DNA of 34,556 nucleotides from an uncultured Ruminococcus sp. GTDB lineage: Bacteria; Bacillota; Clostridia; Oscillospirales; Ruminococcaceae. The notes under the pieces were generated by a model that was not told the origin of the DNA, did no database searches, and saw only the letters and a program-made list of their open reading frames with translations. Positions 1 through 6,879 of the stretch are shown here, in pieces (the first letter of the stretch is position 1; each line of letters begins with the position of its first letter). The stretch is taken from positions 1 through 34,556 of the forward strand of contig CALEPT010000086.1 of assembly GCA_937910385.1 (NCBI GenBank), written 5' to 3'. Made by a program: the position numbers and the translations under genes.

Positions 1-38
1 GTGCCGTAAGCGATGTACAACTATCATTCCCGATAACG

Positions 39-67
39 GTAAGCGAGCTTTGCGAGCGACAACGTGG
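39..67 (-). repeat. tRNA-trailer repeat, copy 1
   Basis: Read on the minus strand this begins CCACGTTG and ends GCTCGCTTAC, and lies about 20 bases past the 3' end of the tRNA-Ala gene. It matches the segment at 284-311 downstream of tRNA-Leu at nearly every position, apart from one substitution near the middle and a small indel. Five-base arms GTGCC (1-5) and GGCAC (73-77) enclose it, so the whole trailer could fold. Its function is unknown; a family of small intergenic repeats or a tRNA processing/termination element are both possible. Confidence 0.6.
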
Positions 68-88
68 TCGCGGGCACAGGCTCTGTGC

Positions 89-164
89 TGGTGGACCTGA
101 AGGGGATCGAACCCTCGACCTCTGCGTTGCGAACGCAGCGCTCTCCCAACTGAGCTACAAGCCC
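89..164 (-). tRNA. tRNA-Ala (anticodon CGC)
   Basis: The 76-nt gene runs from 164 down to 89 and includes an encoded CCA (89-91 on the plus strand as TGG). The acceptor arm pairs GGGCTTG with CAGGTCC through two wobble pairs, and the D-arm sequence TAGCTCAGTTGGGAGAGC and T-arm GGTTCGATCC are canonical. The anticodon stem CTGCG/CGCAG holds the loop TTCGCAA, which places CGC at positions 34-36, so it reads Ala GCG codons. No convincing promoter of its own was seen just upstream. Confidence 0.95.
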
Positions 165-248
165 GAAAGTTTAAATTATTGCAATCAAGAAACAAAAATA
201 TATACATCACTGCAAGAGAGTGTTAGCTGTACAAAAATGATGATAGTG

Positions 249-321
249 CCGCGGGCGAAAGCAGAGCAGCATTTTCATACATAGTAAGCGAGCATGCGAG
301 CGTCAACGTGGAAGCCCGCGG
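249..321 (-). repeat. GC-rich inverted repeat after tRNA-Leu
   Basis: Perfect 8-bp arms CCGCGGGC (249-256) and GCCCGCGG (314-321) flank a 57-base interior that contains the second copy of the tRNA-trailer repeat. The element begins 12 bases beyond the CCA end of tRNA-Leu in its direction of transcription. There is no T-run straight after the arm, so it is not a textbook terminator. It could be a folded trailer that guides tRNA 3' processing, or a small mobile repeat. Confidence 0.6.
284..311 (-). repeat. tRNA-trailer repeat, copy 2
   Basis: This 28-bp segment lies downstream of tRNA-Leu and is nearly identical to 39-67 downstream of tRNA-Ala. Both contain the minus-strand words CCACGTTG, CGCTCGCA and GCTCGCTTAC in the same order. 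Two copies within 250 bp, each just after a tRNA, make chance similarity unlikely. Confidence 0.6.
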
Positions 322-332
322 TGGCTCACCGC

Positions 333-419
333 TGGTGCCGGTGACCGGGGTCGAACCGGTACGGTATTTCTACCATCGGATTTTGAGTCCGACACGTCTG
401 CCAATTCCATCACACCGGC
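333..419 (-). tRNA. tRNA-Leu (anticodon CAA)
   Basis: This is an 87-nt class II tRNA with a long variable arm and an encoded CCA at 333-335. The acceptor arm pairs GCCGGTG with CACCGGC perfectly. The anticodon stem TCGGA/TCCGA encloses the loop CTCAAAA, giving anticodon CAA, which reads Leu TTG codons. The T-arm contains GGTTCGACCC. A consensus promoter (435-464) ends about 15 bases upstream of the mature 5' end. Confidence 0.95.
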
Positions 420-434
420 AAATTATTACAAATT

Positions 435-464
435 ATTATACCATATTTATGGCAGCATTGTCAA
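435..464 (-). promoter_or_regulatory. promoter of tRNA-Leu
   Basis: On the minus strand TTGACA (459-464) and TATAAT (435-440) are both perfect and are separated by 18 bp. The expected start near 428 is about ten bases before the mature tRNA 5' end. Confidence 0.75.
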
Positions 465-510
465 GTGATTTTGATCGTTATTTGTTTTATTTATTTGACT
501 GCAAAAAACA

Positions 511-539
511 TTGACATTCAATGGACAATATGGTATAAT
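511..539 (+). promoter_or_regulatory. promoter of the aro operon
   Basis: A perfect -35 TTGACA (511-516) and a perfect -10 TATAAT (534-539) are separated by 17 bp. The predicted start is near 546, giving a leader of about 120 nt before aroB. That leader folds into a hairpin and an intrinsic terminator, so promoter strength alone should not set operon expression. Confidence 0.85.
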
Positions 540-554
540 TTATATATGCACTTG

Positions 555-603
555 ATCGGAGCCGCTTTCCCCATAACATCAGCGTCCAATGCTCCGATAG
601 CGG
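555..603 (+). promoter_or_regulatory. aro leader hairpin upstream of terminator
   Basis: Arms ATCGGAGC (555-562) and GCTCCGAT (591-598) pair perfectly over 8 bp. An overlapping alternative pairs CCGCT (562-566) with AGCGG (599-603). Together with the terminator at 620-655 this gives a two-part leader typical of attenuation. No T-box GGGTGGNACCGCG-type motif is present and I do not recognise a known riboswitch class. Confidence 0.5.
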
Positions 604-619
604 TAGTTTTAAGACATTC

Positions 620-655
620 AGCCGTTGCCTTGTAAGACCAAGCGACGGCTTTTTT
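620..655 (+). terminator. intrinsic terminator in the aro leader (attenuator)
   Basis: A 9-bp stem (AGCCGTTGC at 620-628 with GCGACGGCT at 642-650, one G-T wobble) is followed by six T residues (650-655), and the aroB ribosome site GGAGG begins at 656. A complete terminator between the promoter and the first gene implies conditional read-through. The hairpin may also limit access to the ribosome site, since the two abut. Confidence 0.7.
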
Positions 656-668
656 GGAGGTTCTCGGT

Positions 669-1712
669 ATGAAACGCATCAATATCAAAACAGGCTGTCC
701 GTATGACGTTATCATAGAAAGAGGCGGACTGAAAAAGTGCGGAGAGTACATCTCCGAGGTCATCGCCTCCCGCAGAGCGGTGATAATCACTGACGACACC
801 GTTGCACAGCTTTATCTTGATGATGCAGAGGCTTCTTTGCGCAGCTTTGGATTTGAATGCTCTTCTTTTGTATTTCCGCATGGAGAGCAGTCTAAGAGCA
901 TTAAAACGCTTAGTGAAATTTTTGATTATCTTTGCGAAGCTAATATTACCCGCAAGGATTTCCTTATTGCGCTCGGCGGCGGAGTTGTCGGTGATATCAC
1001 GGGATTTGCCGCTGCCTGCTATCTCAGAGGCATAGAATTTGTGCAGATACCTACTACTCTTCTTGCTCAGGTGGATTCCTCTGTGGGAGGAAAGACTGCT
1101 GTTGATATTCCGGGAGGAAAGAATCTTGTCGGAGCATTCAAGCAGCCGGCGCTCGTAATATGCGACAGCGATACGCTCGATTCGCTGACCGACGACATTT
1201 TTGCCGACGGAATGGGCGAGGTCATAAAATACGGCATGATACGCGACAGAGAGCTGTTCGGACTCCTTGAAAAGCATGATATATCCACGGTAAAACAGGT
1301 CATCGACGATGTAGTTTACACTTGTATCGATATAAAGCGCGATGTCGTGGAGCATGATGAATTTGACAAGGGCGAGCGAATGATACTGAATTTCGGACAT
1401 ACTCTTGGACACGCAATTGAAGGCTGGCACGAATACAGGGGCGTTTCCCACGGGATGGGGGTTGCTGCGGGAATGTGCATTATAACCGAAAGATGCGCAC
1501 CTCAGCTCGCAGACAGACTCAAGACTTGCGTTGCGGCGTATGGACTGCCAACAGGTACTGATATCCCCATGAGTGAACTTTTACCGTTCTGTTCAAAGGA
1601 TAAAAAGCGAGAATCTGATAATCTTAATTACATCGTATGCCCCGAGATAGGCAGAGCCGAGATAGTAAGAACAACGGTGGACGGCTTTTCCCGTCTCATG
1701 GAGGAAAAATAA
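669..1712 (+). CDS. aroB: 3-dehydroquinate synthase
   Basis: This enzyme converts DAHP to 3-dehydroquinate, the second step of the shikimate pathway, in the cytoplasm, using NAD+ and a divalent metal. The 347-aa product has the NAD-binding GGGVVGD segment, the PTTLLAQVDSSVGGK substrate/NAD region and the metal ligands in GEVIKYG (Glu), GHTLGHAIE (His) and SHGMG (His). An upstream in-frame ATG at 654 exists, but 669 is chosen because GGAGG (656-660) sits 8 bases before it and the protein then begins at the usual N-terminus. It is first in an operon with aroA and aroC; its stop shares one base with the aroA start. Length is normal and nothing is missing. Confidence 0.96.
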   Translation: MKRINIKTGCPYDVIIERGGLKKCGEYISEVIASRRAVIITDDTVAQLYLDDAEASLRSFGFECSSFVFPHGEQSKSIKTLSEIFDYLCEANITRKDFLIALGGGVVGDITGFAAACYLRGIEFVQIPTTLLAQVDSSVGGKTAVDIPGGKNLVGAFKQPALVICDSDTLDSLTDDIFADGMGEVIKYGMIRDRELFGLLEKHDISTVKQVIDDVVYTCIDIKRDVVEHDEFDKGERMILNFGHTLGHAIEGWHEYRGVSHGMGVAAGMCIITERCAPQLADRLKTCVAAYGLPTGTDIPMSELLPFCSKDKKRESDNLNYIVCPEIGRAEIVRTTVDGFSRLMEEK

Positions 1713-2941
1713 TGGACATAAGAATAACCCCTGCTCTCCTGCGTGGAGACGTGCAGATACCTGCTTCAAAGAGCTGCGCGCACAGAGCTCTGATATGTGC
1801 TGCCCTTGCGGACGGCAGATCCGTGCTCAGCGGTATCACCATGTCAAAGGATATTGAGGCGACTATTTCGGCCGTGACCGCTCTCGGAGCAAGAGTTGAA
1901 GTTTGCGGAGATACCGTTACCGTTGCAGGGATCTCCACTGCTTCGGTAAAAGCTGATATAGACTGCAACGAAAGCGGATCTACGCTGAGATTCATTATCC
2001 CCGTAGCGGCAGCTCTTGGTGCAGAAACTATATTTTACGGCAGGGGAAGGCTCCCTGAACGTCCGATAGACATATATGTAAGGGAACTGGGAAAAAACGG
2101 TGCTGTTTTTGATTATGCAGGCACTATGCCGTTTACTCTCTCGGGCGGACTTCGCGGCGGAAGGTACGAGATAGAGGGAAACGTCTCCTCTCAGTTCATA
2201 ACGGGACTGCTCTTTGCACTGCCTTTGCTCGCTGAGGACTCCGATATAGTTCTCACCTCGCATCTTGAATCGCGCCCTTATGTCGATATCACAATAGATA
2301 CTCTCAGACGCTTTGGCATCTCGGTCGATGAGACCGAAAACGGCTTTCACATAGCTGGTAGACAGAAGTATACTGCACATGATGAAAAGATCGAGGGCGA
2401 TTATTCTCAGGCTGCGTTCTTTTTTGTCGCAAACGCTCTCGGTTCAAAGATAAATGTCGGAAATCTCTGTGAAAACAGCTCTCAGGGCGACAAGAAGATA
2501 CTTGATATAATCACGGAAATGTGTTATAATGGCAGCATGGGCAGCTACAGAGCTGATTGCTCCGATATCCCTGATCTTGTACCGATACTTGCAGTCCTCG
2601 GCACATTCGGGAGCGAGCCATCGGTGATCTATAATGCGCAGAGACTCCGCATAAAGGAAAGCGACCGCCTTGTTACTACGGCAGCAATGCTCAATGCTCT
2701 CGGCGGTAATGTCGAGGAGACCGATGACGGTCTCATTATCAGTCCTGTTGAACAGCTGCGTGGAGGGATAGTTGACGGTGCCGGCGACCACAGAATAGTA
2801 ATGGCTGCCGCAGTTGCGGCGACCCGTGCAGACGGTGAAGTCATAATAAGAGGGGCACAGGCTGCCGAGAAATCGTACCCCGATTTCTTCAAGGACTATA
2901 CAAAGCTCGGAGGTAAGGCAAATGTCATCAATATGGAATAA
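1712..2941 (+). CDS. aroA: 3-phosphoshikimate 1-carboxyvinyltransferase (EPSP synthase)
   Basis: This enzyme joins phosphoenolpyruvate to shikimate-3-phosphate to make EPSP. The 409-aa protein shows the N-terminal substrate Lys in PASKSCAHRA, the GSTLRF segment, the SRPYVDIT repeat-like region, the KESDRL motif and the C-terminal DHRIVMAAA motif, covering both lobes of the inside-out barrel. The start at 1712 is preferred over an upstream in-frame ATG at 1637, which would extend back into aroB: GGAGG at 1700-1704 fits 1712 and homologues begin here. Start and stop overlap with aroB (TAATG) and the 3' end overlaps aroC by 20 bp, which indicates translational coupling. By family knowledge, sequence class I/II decides glyphosate sensitivity; I did not assign it. 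Confidence 0.96.
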   Translation: MDIRITPALLRGDVQIPASKSCAHRALICAALADGRSVLSGITMSKDIEATISAVTALGARVEVCGDTVTVAGISTASVKADIDCNESGSTLRFIIPVAAALGAETIFYGRGRLPERPIDIYVRELGKNGAVFDYAGTMPFTLSGGLRGGRYEIEGNVSSQFITGLLFALPLLAEDSDIVLTSHLESRPYVDITIDTLRRFGISVDETENGFHIAGRQKYTAHDEKIEGDYSQAAFFFVANALGSKINVGNLCENSSQGDKKILDIITEMCYNGSMGSYRADCSDIPDLVPILAVLGTFGSEPSVIYNAQRLRIKESDRLVTTAAMLNALGGNVEETDDGLIISPVEQLRGGIVDGAGDHRIVMAAAVAATRADGEVIIRGAQAAEKSYPDFFKDYTKLGGKANVINME

Positions 2942-3959
2942 CAGGATATCGGTCTCGATATTTGGTGAGGATCAGGCTCCCGCCATTGGCGTAACGATAG
3001 ACAATTTGCCGTCGGGAGAATATATAAATTCCGATGAGCTCGCAAAATTTATGGCAAGGCGTGTGACAAAGTCCGACGGAACTGCCGCGCGCACCGAGAA
3101 CCTCGTGCCGCACATAATGTCGGGCGTATACAACGATCGCACCACGGGAGCTCCACTGTGTGCTTTCATACAGAATCCGTCTGTAAAGGCTCCGCAGCAC
3201 GCGGACAACCTCGACAGGGCTGCAAGTCCCGGACACGCTGATTATACGGGAGCTGTCCGTTACCGCAGCTTCAGCGATTTCACCGACAGAGGCAATTTTT
3301 CGCATCGCCTGACCGCTCCGCTGTGCTTTGCGGGAGCGGTATGCGCGCAGATACTCGAAAGGCGAGGCATATACACGGGAGCTCACATCGCGCAGATACA
3401 CAACATAAAGGACAACCCCTTTGATACTGTCAGACTGAGCCGAGACGCCGTTATAAGCGTTCGCAGCAAGGACTTTCCTGTCATCAACGACCGCAAGGGC
3501 TGGCTCATGACGGAGGATATCAGACGGGCAGGAGAATGCGGAGAGTCTCTTGGCGGTATAATCGAGTGCGCCGCTGTGAATGTTCCTGCGGGGATAGGTT
3601 CTCCCATATTTGACGGTCTTGAAAATAATATTGCGCAGCTTGTTTTCGGTATTCCCGGAGTTAAGGGAATCGAATTCGGCGCAGGATTTACATCGGCAAA
3701 AATGGTTGGAAGTCAGGAAAACGATGAGTTCTATTTCAACGACCATGGTCATGCTGTGACTAAAACGAATAATCACGGAGGCATACTCGGCGGTATTTCC
3801 TCGGGAATGCCGATAACGCTCAATGTTGCGATAAAGCCTGCACAAACAGCTTCCGAGAATCACATCACCTGTTATGTACCTGCCGCTGTGCCGTGTGTAG
3901 AGGCTGCCGTTAATATAGCACTTCTTTCGCATATGATAGACTATCCCAATTTCTGTTAA
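2922..3959 (+). CDS. aroC: chorismate synthase
   Basis: This enzyme converts EPSP to chorismate using reduced FMN, the last common step towards Trp, Tyr, Phe and folate. The 345-aa protein opens with the family signature SIFGE near residue 12, and carries GHADYTGAVRYR, the RGNFSHRLTAPL region and NNHGGILGGISSGMPI near the C-terminus. It is a little shorter than the usual 360-390 aa, lacking some C-terminal tail, but no catalytic segment is absent. GGAGG (2909-2913) lies 8 bases before the ATG, inside aroA. Gene order aroB-aroA-aroC puts three pathway enzymes under one leader-controlled promoter. Confidence 0.95.
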   Translation: MSSIWNNRISVSIFGEDQAPAIGVTIDNLPSGEYINSDELAKFMARRVTKSDGTAARTENLVPHIMSGVYNDRTTGAPLCAFIQNPSVKAPQHADNLDRAASPGHADYTGAVRYRSFSDFTDRGNFSHRLTAPLCFAGAVCAQILERRGIYTGAHIAQIHNIKDNPFDTVRLSRDAVISVRSKDFPVINDRKGWLMTEDIRRAGECGESLGGIIECAAVNVPAGIGSPIFDGLENNIAQLVFGIPGVKGIEFGAGFTSAKMVGSQENDEFYFNDHGHAVTKTNNHGGILGGISSGMPITLNVAIKPAQTASENHITCYVPAAVPCVEAAVNIALLSHMIDYPNFC

Positions 3960-3968
3960 GGTGATATT

Positions 3969-4562
3969 ATGCAGGAAAAAAATATCAAGAAGATGACGGA
4001 AATGGCAGACACTGCGGTAAAAGATCTGCCAACGCTGAATATATTGCTGTGTTATCTTCTGTACAAAATAGAGAGACCTGTTGAGTCTGAGCAGCTTTAT
4101 GATATAGCGATCGGTACCGGTATAGTGAATTATTTCTATTATCAGGACTCGATAGATTATCTCACGAAAAACGGTCTTATTTCGATAAAAGAAAATAAAT
4201 CGGGAGTTGAATGCTGCTTTCTTGAAAAAAAAGGCGAGGAGTGCGCAAAGCAGCTAAAAAGCTATGCTCCCAAGTCCTACAGGGACAAGCTTGTTCTTGC
4301 AGCACTCAGATACTTCGCGCGGCTCAAGCATGAACAGGAGATAAAAATAGAGTATACTCCTGCGGGCAAGGGCTACTATATGCACGTGCGCTGTCTCGAT
4401 ACCGACTGCGACCTTATGGATCTGAAAATATACGCTCCGGATATGACGCAGGCAAAGCTCCTCGGTGAGCGCATAATGCTCAACCCTGCCGGATTTTACG
4501 GCAAGGTCATCGAGCTTGCACTTTCAAACGAGGAGCCGCAGTACGACCTGACGGACAACTAA
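3969..4562 (+). CDS. DUF4364 family protein
   Basis: The 197-aa protein matches my memory of the clostridial DUF4364 family. The first ~90 residues look like a winged-helix fold (LNILLCYLLYKIERPVES, then a helix ending YLTKNGLI), and the C-terminal half is mixed alpha/beta. A DNA-binding or regulatory role is an inference from the fold; no target is known to me. It begins 9 bases after aroC and its stop overlaps an ATG of the next gene, so it is probably cotranscribed with the aro genes. No membrane segment or signal peptide is visible. Confidence 0.7.
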   Translation: MQEKNIKKMTEMADTAVKDLPTLNILLCYLLYKIERPVESEQLYDIAIGTGIVNYFYYQDSIDYLTKNGLISIKENKSGVECCFLEKKGEECAKQLKSYAPKSYRDKLVLAALRYFARLKHEQEIKIEYTPAGKGYYMHVRCLDTDCDLMDLKIYAPDMTQAKLLGERIMLNPAGFYGKVIELALSNEEPQYDLTDN

Positions 4563-4573
4563 TGGAGGAAAAT

Positions 4574-5422
4574 ATGAAATACGGTCTTGTCCTCGAAGGA
4601 GGAGCTATGCGCGGACTTTTTACCGCAGGGGTTACCGATGTATTAATGGAAAACGGCATAAAATTTGACGGGGCGGTAGGAGTCTCAGCAGGCGCTGCAT
4701 TCGGCTGCAATTACAAGTCACACCAGCCGGGTCGCGTTATCCGCTATAATACTCGCTTTTGCAGGGATAAGCGATTTTGCAGTGTTCGTTCCCTTCTCCG
4801 TACCGGCGATATGTATGGAGCGGAGTTCTGCTATCACACAATTCCTGACGAGCTTGATATTTTCGATGTAAAGACTTTTGAGAGCGACCCTATGGAGTTC
4901 TATGCCGTTTGCACCGATATTACAACAGGAAAAGCTGTATATCACCTGTTTTCGCACATCGACCGTGACGAGCTTGAATGGCTGCGGGCATCTGCCTCAA
5001 TGCCTCTTGCAGCGAGGATAGTTGAGGTGAACGGCAGAAAGCTACTCGACGGAGGGATCGCCGATTCGATACCACTGAAGTTCATGGAGAGTCAAGGGTA
5101 TGAAAGGAATGTTGTTGTACTTACACAGCCGAGAGACTTCGTCAAAAAGCAGACGCGCAGTCTCGGCCTCGTGAAGCGCGTGTACAGGAAATACCCCGAG
5201 TTCGTTAAAGCTTGCGGAGAGCGCTACAAAATGTACAACGGCGAGCTGAAATACATCCGTTCTGCTGAATCGGACGGCAGAGCATTTGTTATTGCTCCGT
5301 CGGAAAAGCTGCCGATCGGACATATTGAGCATCACCCGGATGTTTTGCGTGAGGTCTATCGAATAGGACGCAGCGCTGCTATTGAAAGACTTCCCGAGCT
5401 GAAAAAATTCATGGAAGAATAA
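4574..5422 (+). CDS. patatin-like phospholipase
   Basis: This is a predicted serine lipase/acyl hydrolase with a Ser-Asp dyad. The 282-aa protein has the oxyanion stretch LEGGAMRG at residues ~6-13, the nucleophile motif GVSAG (GXSXG) at ~36-40 and the dyad Asp in DGG at ~156-158, in the right order and spacing. The ATG at 4574 is chosen over the one at 4562 because GGAGG (4564-4568) lies 5 bases upstream of it; the earlier ATG would overlap the DUF4364 stop. It is last in the aro-led operon and ends at a bidirectional terminator. The substrate is unknown; bacterial YjjU/RssA-type homologues are poorly characterised. No signal peptide is seen, so it is probably cytoplasmic. Confidence 0.85.
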   Translation: MKYGLVLEGGAMRGLFTAGVTDVLMENGIKFDGAVGVSAGAAFGCNYKSHQPGRVIRYNTRFCRDKRFCSVRSLLRTGDMYGAEFCYHTIPDELDIFDVKTFESDPMEFYAVCTDITTGKAVYHLFSHIDRDELEWLRASASMPLAARIVEVNGRKLLDGGIADSIPLKFMESQGYERNVVVLTQPRDFVKKQTRSLGLVKRVYRKYPEFVKACGERYKMYNGELKYIRSAESDGRAFVIAPSEKLPIGHIEHHPDVLREVYRIGRSAAIERLPELKKFMEE

Positions 5423-5432
5423 TAATAAAAAC

Positions 5433-5470
5433 GCCCACAGAGCTCACTACAGCTCCGCAGGGCATTTTTT
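5433..5470. terminator. bidirectional terminator between convergent genes
   Basis: Nested arms GCCC (5433-5436)/GGGC (5460-5463) and GAGCT (5440-5444)/AGCTC (5451-5455) are followed by ATTTTTT on the plus strand. A-rich sequence before the left arm supplies a T-run on the minus strand. The stem overlaps the last codons of the DUF1284 gene. Confidence 0.7.
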
Positions 5471-5845
5471 ACTGCATATATATTGCCATTGGCAGCCGGA
5501 ACAGACCTTCCCGAGCCGATGTGCTTCAACTATCTTTGCGCGGACTGCCGCAAAAAATCGGCTCCACCTCATATTGTCGCCTTCGCGTGCTCCTATAAAG
5601 CTCAGCACTAACCGGTCATATAAGCTGACCTTTTCATCGCAGCTACAGATTTTGCCGTCAGCGTTCGGACAATGTGAACAGATGACGTCGCAGCTGCACA
5701 AGAGAGTTATCACGGGGTCGGTACGCCTGAGCATTTCAATGACAGAGCTCATGTGCTCCGTGAACTCTTCGTTGTAGCCATTTCCCTCGAAAAAGCCTAT
5801 GCACAGCCCGTGGTGGGGCCTGAGGATTATTTCAGAGCTTTGCAT
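5447..5845 (-). CDS. DUF1284 family cysteine-rich protein
   Basis: The 132-aa protein starts MQSSEIILRPHHGLCIGFFEG, matching the RPHHLLC-type opening of DUF1284 as I remember it. It carries two cysteine clusters: CSCDVICSHC followed by CSC in the middle, and CSGCQWQYICSKKC at the C-terminus. These could hold an Fe-S cluster or zinc; that is inference. Its start lies 14 bp inside bioY, so translation is coupled to the biotin transporter, though a role in biotin metabolism is not established. Cytoplasmic; no membrane segment. Confidence 0.75.
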   Translation of the reverse strand: MQSSEIILRPHHGLCIGFFEGNGYNEEFTEHMSSVIEMLRRTDPVITLLCSCDVICSHCPNADGKICSCDEKVSLYDRLVLSFIGAREGDNMRWSRFFAAVRAKIVEAHRLGKVCSGCQWQYICSKKCPAEL

Positions 5846-6398
5846 ATTTTTTTACACGGGTGGCAATAAGTATAGCGAGAGCCATTTTTGCAATGTCGAA
5901 CGGAATGAAGGGGAAAACGCACCATTTAAGTGCCTGCAAAAGTGTTACTGCCGCCGTATTTCGTGTGTATACGTACATAAACCATGCCGTTCCGAATGCA
6001 TAACACAGAGCAAGCCCGATGAGCATTGCGGTGATACGGACGACGATATGCTTGCCGATAAACCTTTTGCTTGCCCAATAAACAAGTCCGATGAAGAGAA
6101 ATCCGATGATATATCCGCCCGTGCTGCTCGTAAGAGCACCGAGGCCGCCGCTGAAACCTGCAAAAACGGGAAGTCCAACAGCTCCCAGAAGGATATACAC
6201 GATAATAGCAAATGTGCCATTTTTTCCTCCGAGTATTTCCAGCGCACAGAAAACGCCGAATATCTGCAAGGTGAACTCAACGGTTGCGGGAATGGTTATC
6301 CACGCACATATGGCGATAACAGCAGCCATAATAGCTGTCAGTGTGAGTTCTTTTGTTGAGAAAAATCTTCTTTTGTCTGAAGTAATGGTTTGTGACAT
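5832..6398 (-). CDS. bioY: biotin transporter BioY (ECF substrate-binding component)
   Basis: BioY captures biotin in the membrane and works with the energy-coupling factor module (EcfA/A'/T) encoded elsewhere. The 188-aa protein has about six hydrophobic segments and the family hallmark GAVGLPVFAGFSGGLG, followed by GGYIIGF. An in-frame ATG exists further upstream (6455), but it lies in the promoter; the ATG at 6398 has AAAGGAGG 8 bases before it. The promoter carries a dyad resembling BirA sites, which suggests repression when biotin is plentiful. It is followed by the overlapping DUF1284 gene. Confidence 0.93.
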   Translation of the reverse strand: MSQTITSDKRRFFSTKELTLTAIMAAVIAICAWITIPATVEFTLQIFGVFCALEILGGKNGTFAIIVYILLGAVGLPVFAGFSGGLGALTSSTGGYIIGFLFIGLVYWASKRFIGKHIVVRITAMLIGLALCYAFGTAWFMYVYTRNTAAVTLLQALKWCVFPFIPFDIAKMALAILIATRVKKYAKL

Positions 6399-6426
6399 GA
6401 TAACGACCTCCTTTAATACTATGAAC

Positions 6427-6455
6427 ATTATATCACGAAACTCTAAATCTGTCAA
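6427..6455 (-). promoter_or_regulatory. bioY promoter
   Basis: On the minus strand TTGACA (6450-6455) and TATAAT (6427-6432) are both perfect with 17 bp between them. The -35 box lies within the left arm of the dyad at 6451-6478. Confidence 0.85.
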
Positions 6456-6478
6456 CTGAAATTTTAAATTTGGTTGAC
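6451..6478. promoter_or_regulatory. possible BirA operator upstream of bioY
   Basis: Inverted 6-bp arms GTCAAC (6451-6456) and GTTGAC (6473-6478) are separated by 16 bp and overlap the -35 box. Known BirA sites in Gram-positive bacteria are widely spaced dyads of the GTTAAC type in front of biotin genes. The position and gene fit; the half-sites differ by one base from that form, so this is an inference. Confidence 0.45.
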
Positions 6479-6585
6479 CTTTGCTGATTTAAATGCTGGC
6501 ATACTATGTATTGTGTGAGCTCAGAATGGTCTCAATTTTGCTTTTAAGATAAAATTCCTTGTGATTTTCCTGCGCAGCGTTGCTT

Positions 6586-6650
6586 TTTCATCTTATATTG
6601 TGTTATAAGCGCGGTGTCCGCACCGCCGTCTTCGCGCTGAAGATAAAAAA
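6586..6650. other. structured stretch in the 481-bp bioY/ATPase intergenic region
   Basis: The region 6399-6879 has no convincing gene. Apart from the two divergent promoters it holds a nested inverted repeat: outer arms TTTTTCATCTT and AAGATAAAAAA, middle arms AGCGC (6609-6613)/GCGCT (6634-6638), and inner GCGGTG (6611-6616)/CACCGC (6621-6626) with loop TCCG. The inner and middle pairings partly exclude each other. No known RNA family is recognised. Confidence 0.4.
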
Positions 6651-6672
6651 CGCAAATATCACTCCGCGCCCG

Positions 6673-6701
6673 TTGCTTTTTCTGCGATTATATGTTATAA
6701 T
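6673..6701 (+). promoter_or_regulatory. promoter of the P-type ATPase gene
   Basis: TTGCTT (6673-6678) and a perfect TATAAT (6696-6701) are separated by 17 bp. The predicted leader to the start codon is about 170 nt. Confidence 0.6.
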
Positions 6702-6879
6702 AGTATCTATTGGGACGTATCTGAAAATCAGTGCTATTTTTCAAAAGGGCTGTACATCGCCGCGTTTTTTCATCAGGCTGTAGAATATGTTAGTATTCTG
6801 AGGATCACTTGAAAAATACGATGTGCATATCGTCAGATACTCCCTGATCCATATTGGAAATCTAAGAGGTTTTTTCCTT

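Noticed and set aside
308..514. 68-codon plus-strand frame
   Set aside because: It runs across the tRNA-Leu gene on the opposite strand and into its promoter, with no ribosome site or recognisable protein.
546..635. Possible 29-codon leader peptide before aroB
   Set aside because: Its ATG would be at the predicted transcript start with no ribosome site, and it is not rich in Phe, Tyr or Trp codons.
540..660. T-box riboswitch for the aro operon
   Set aside because: The conserved T-box sequence and specifier-loop structure are absent.
618..1451. Long minus-strand frame opposite aroB
   Set aside because: It is a shadow of aroB, with no ribosome site and an unnatural composition; the same applies to frames opposite aroA and aroC (1844-2380, 2928-3932).
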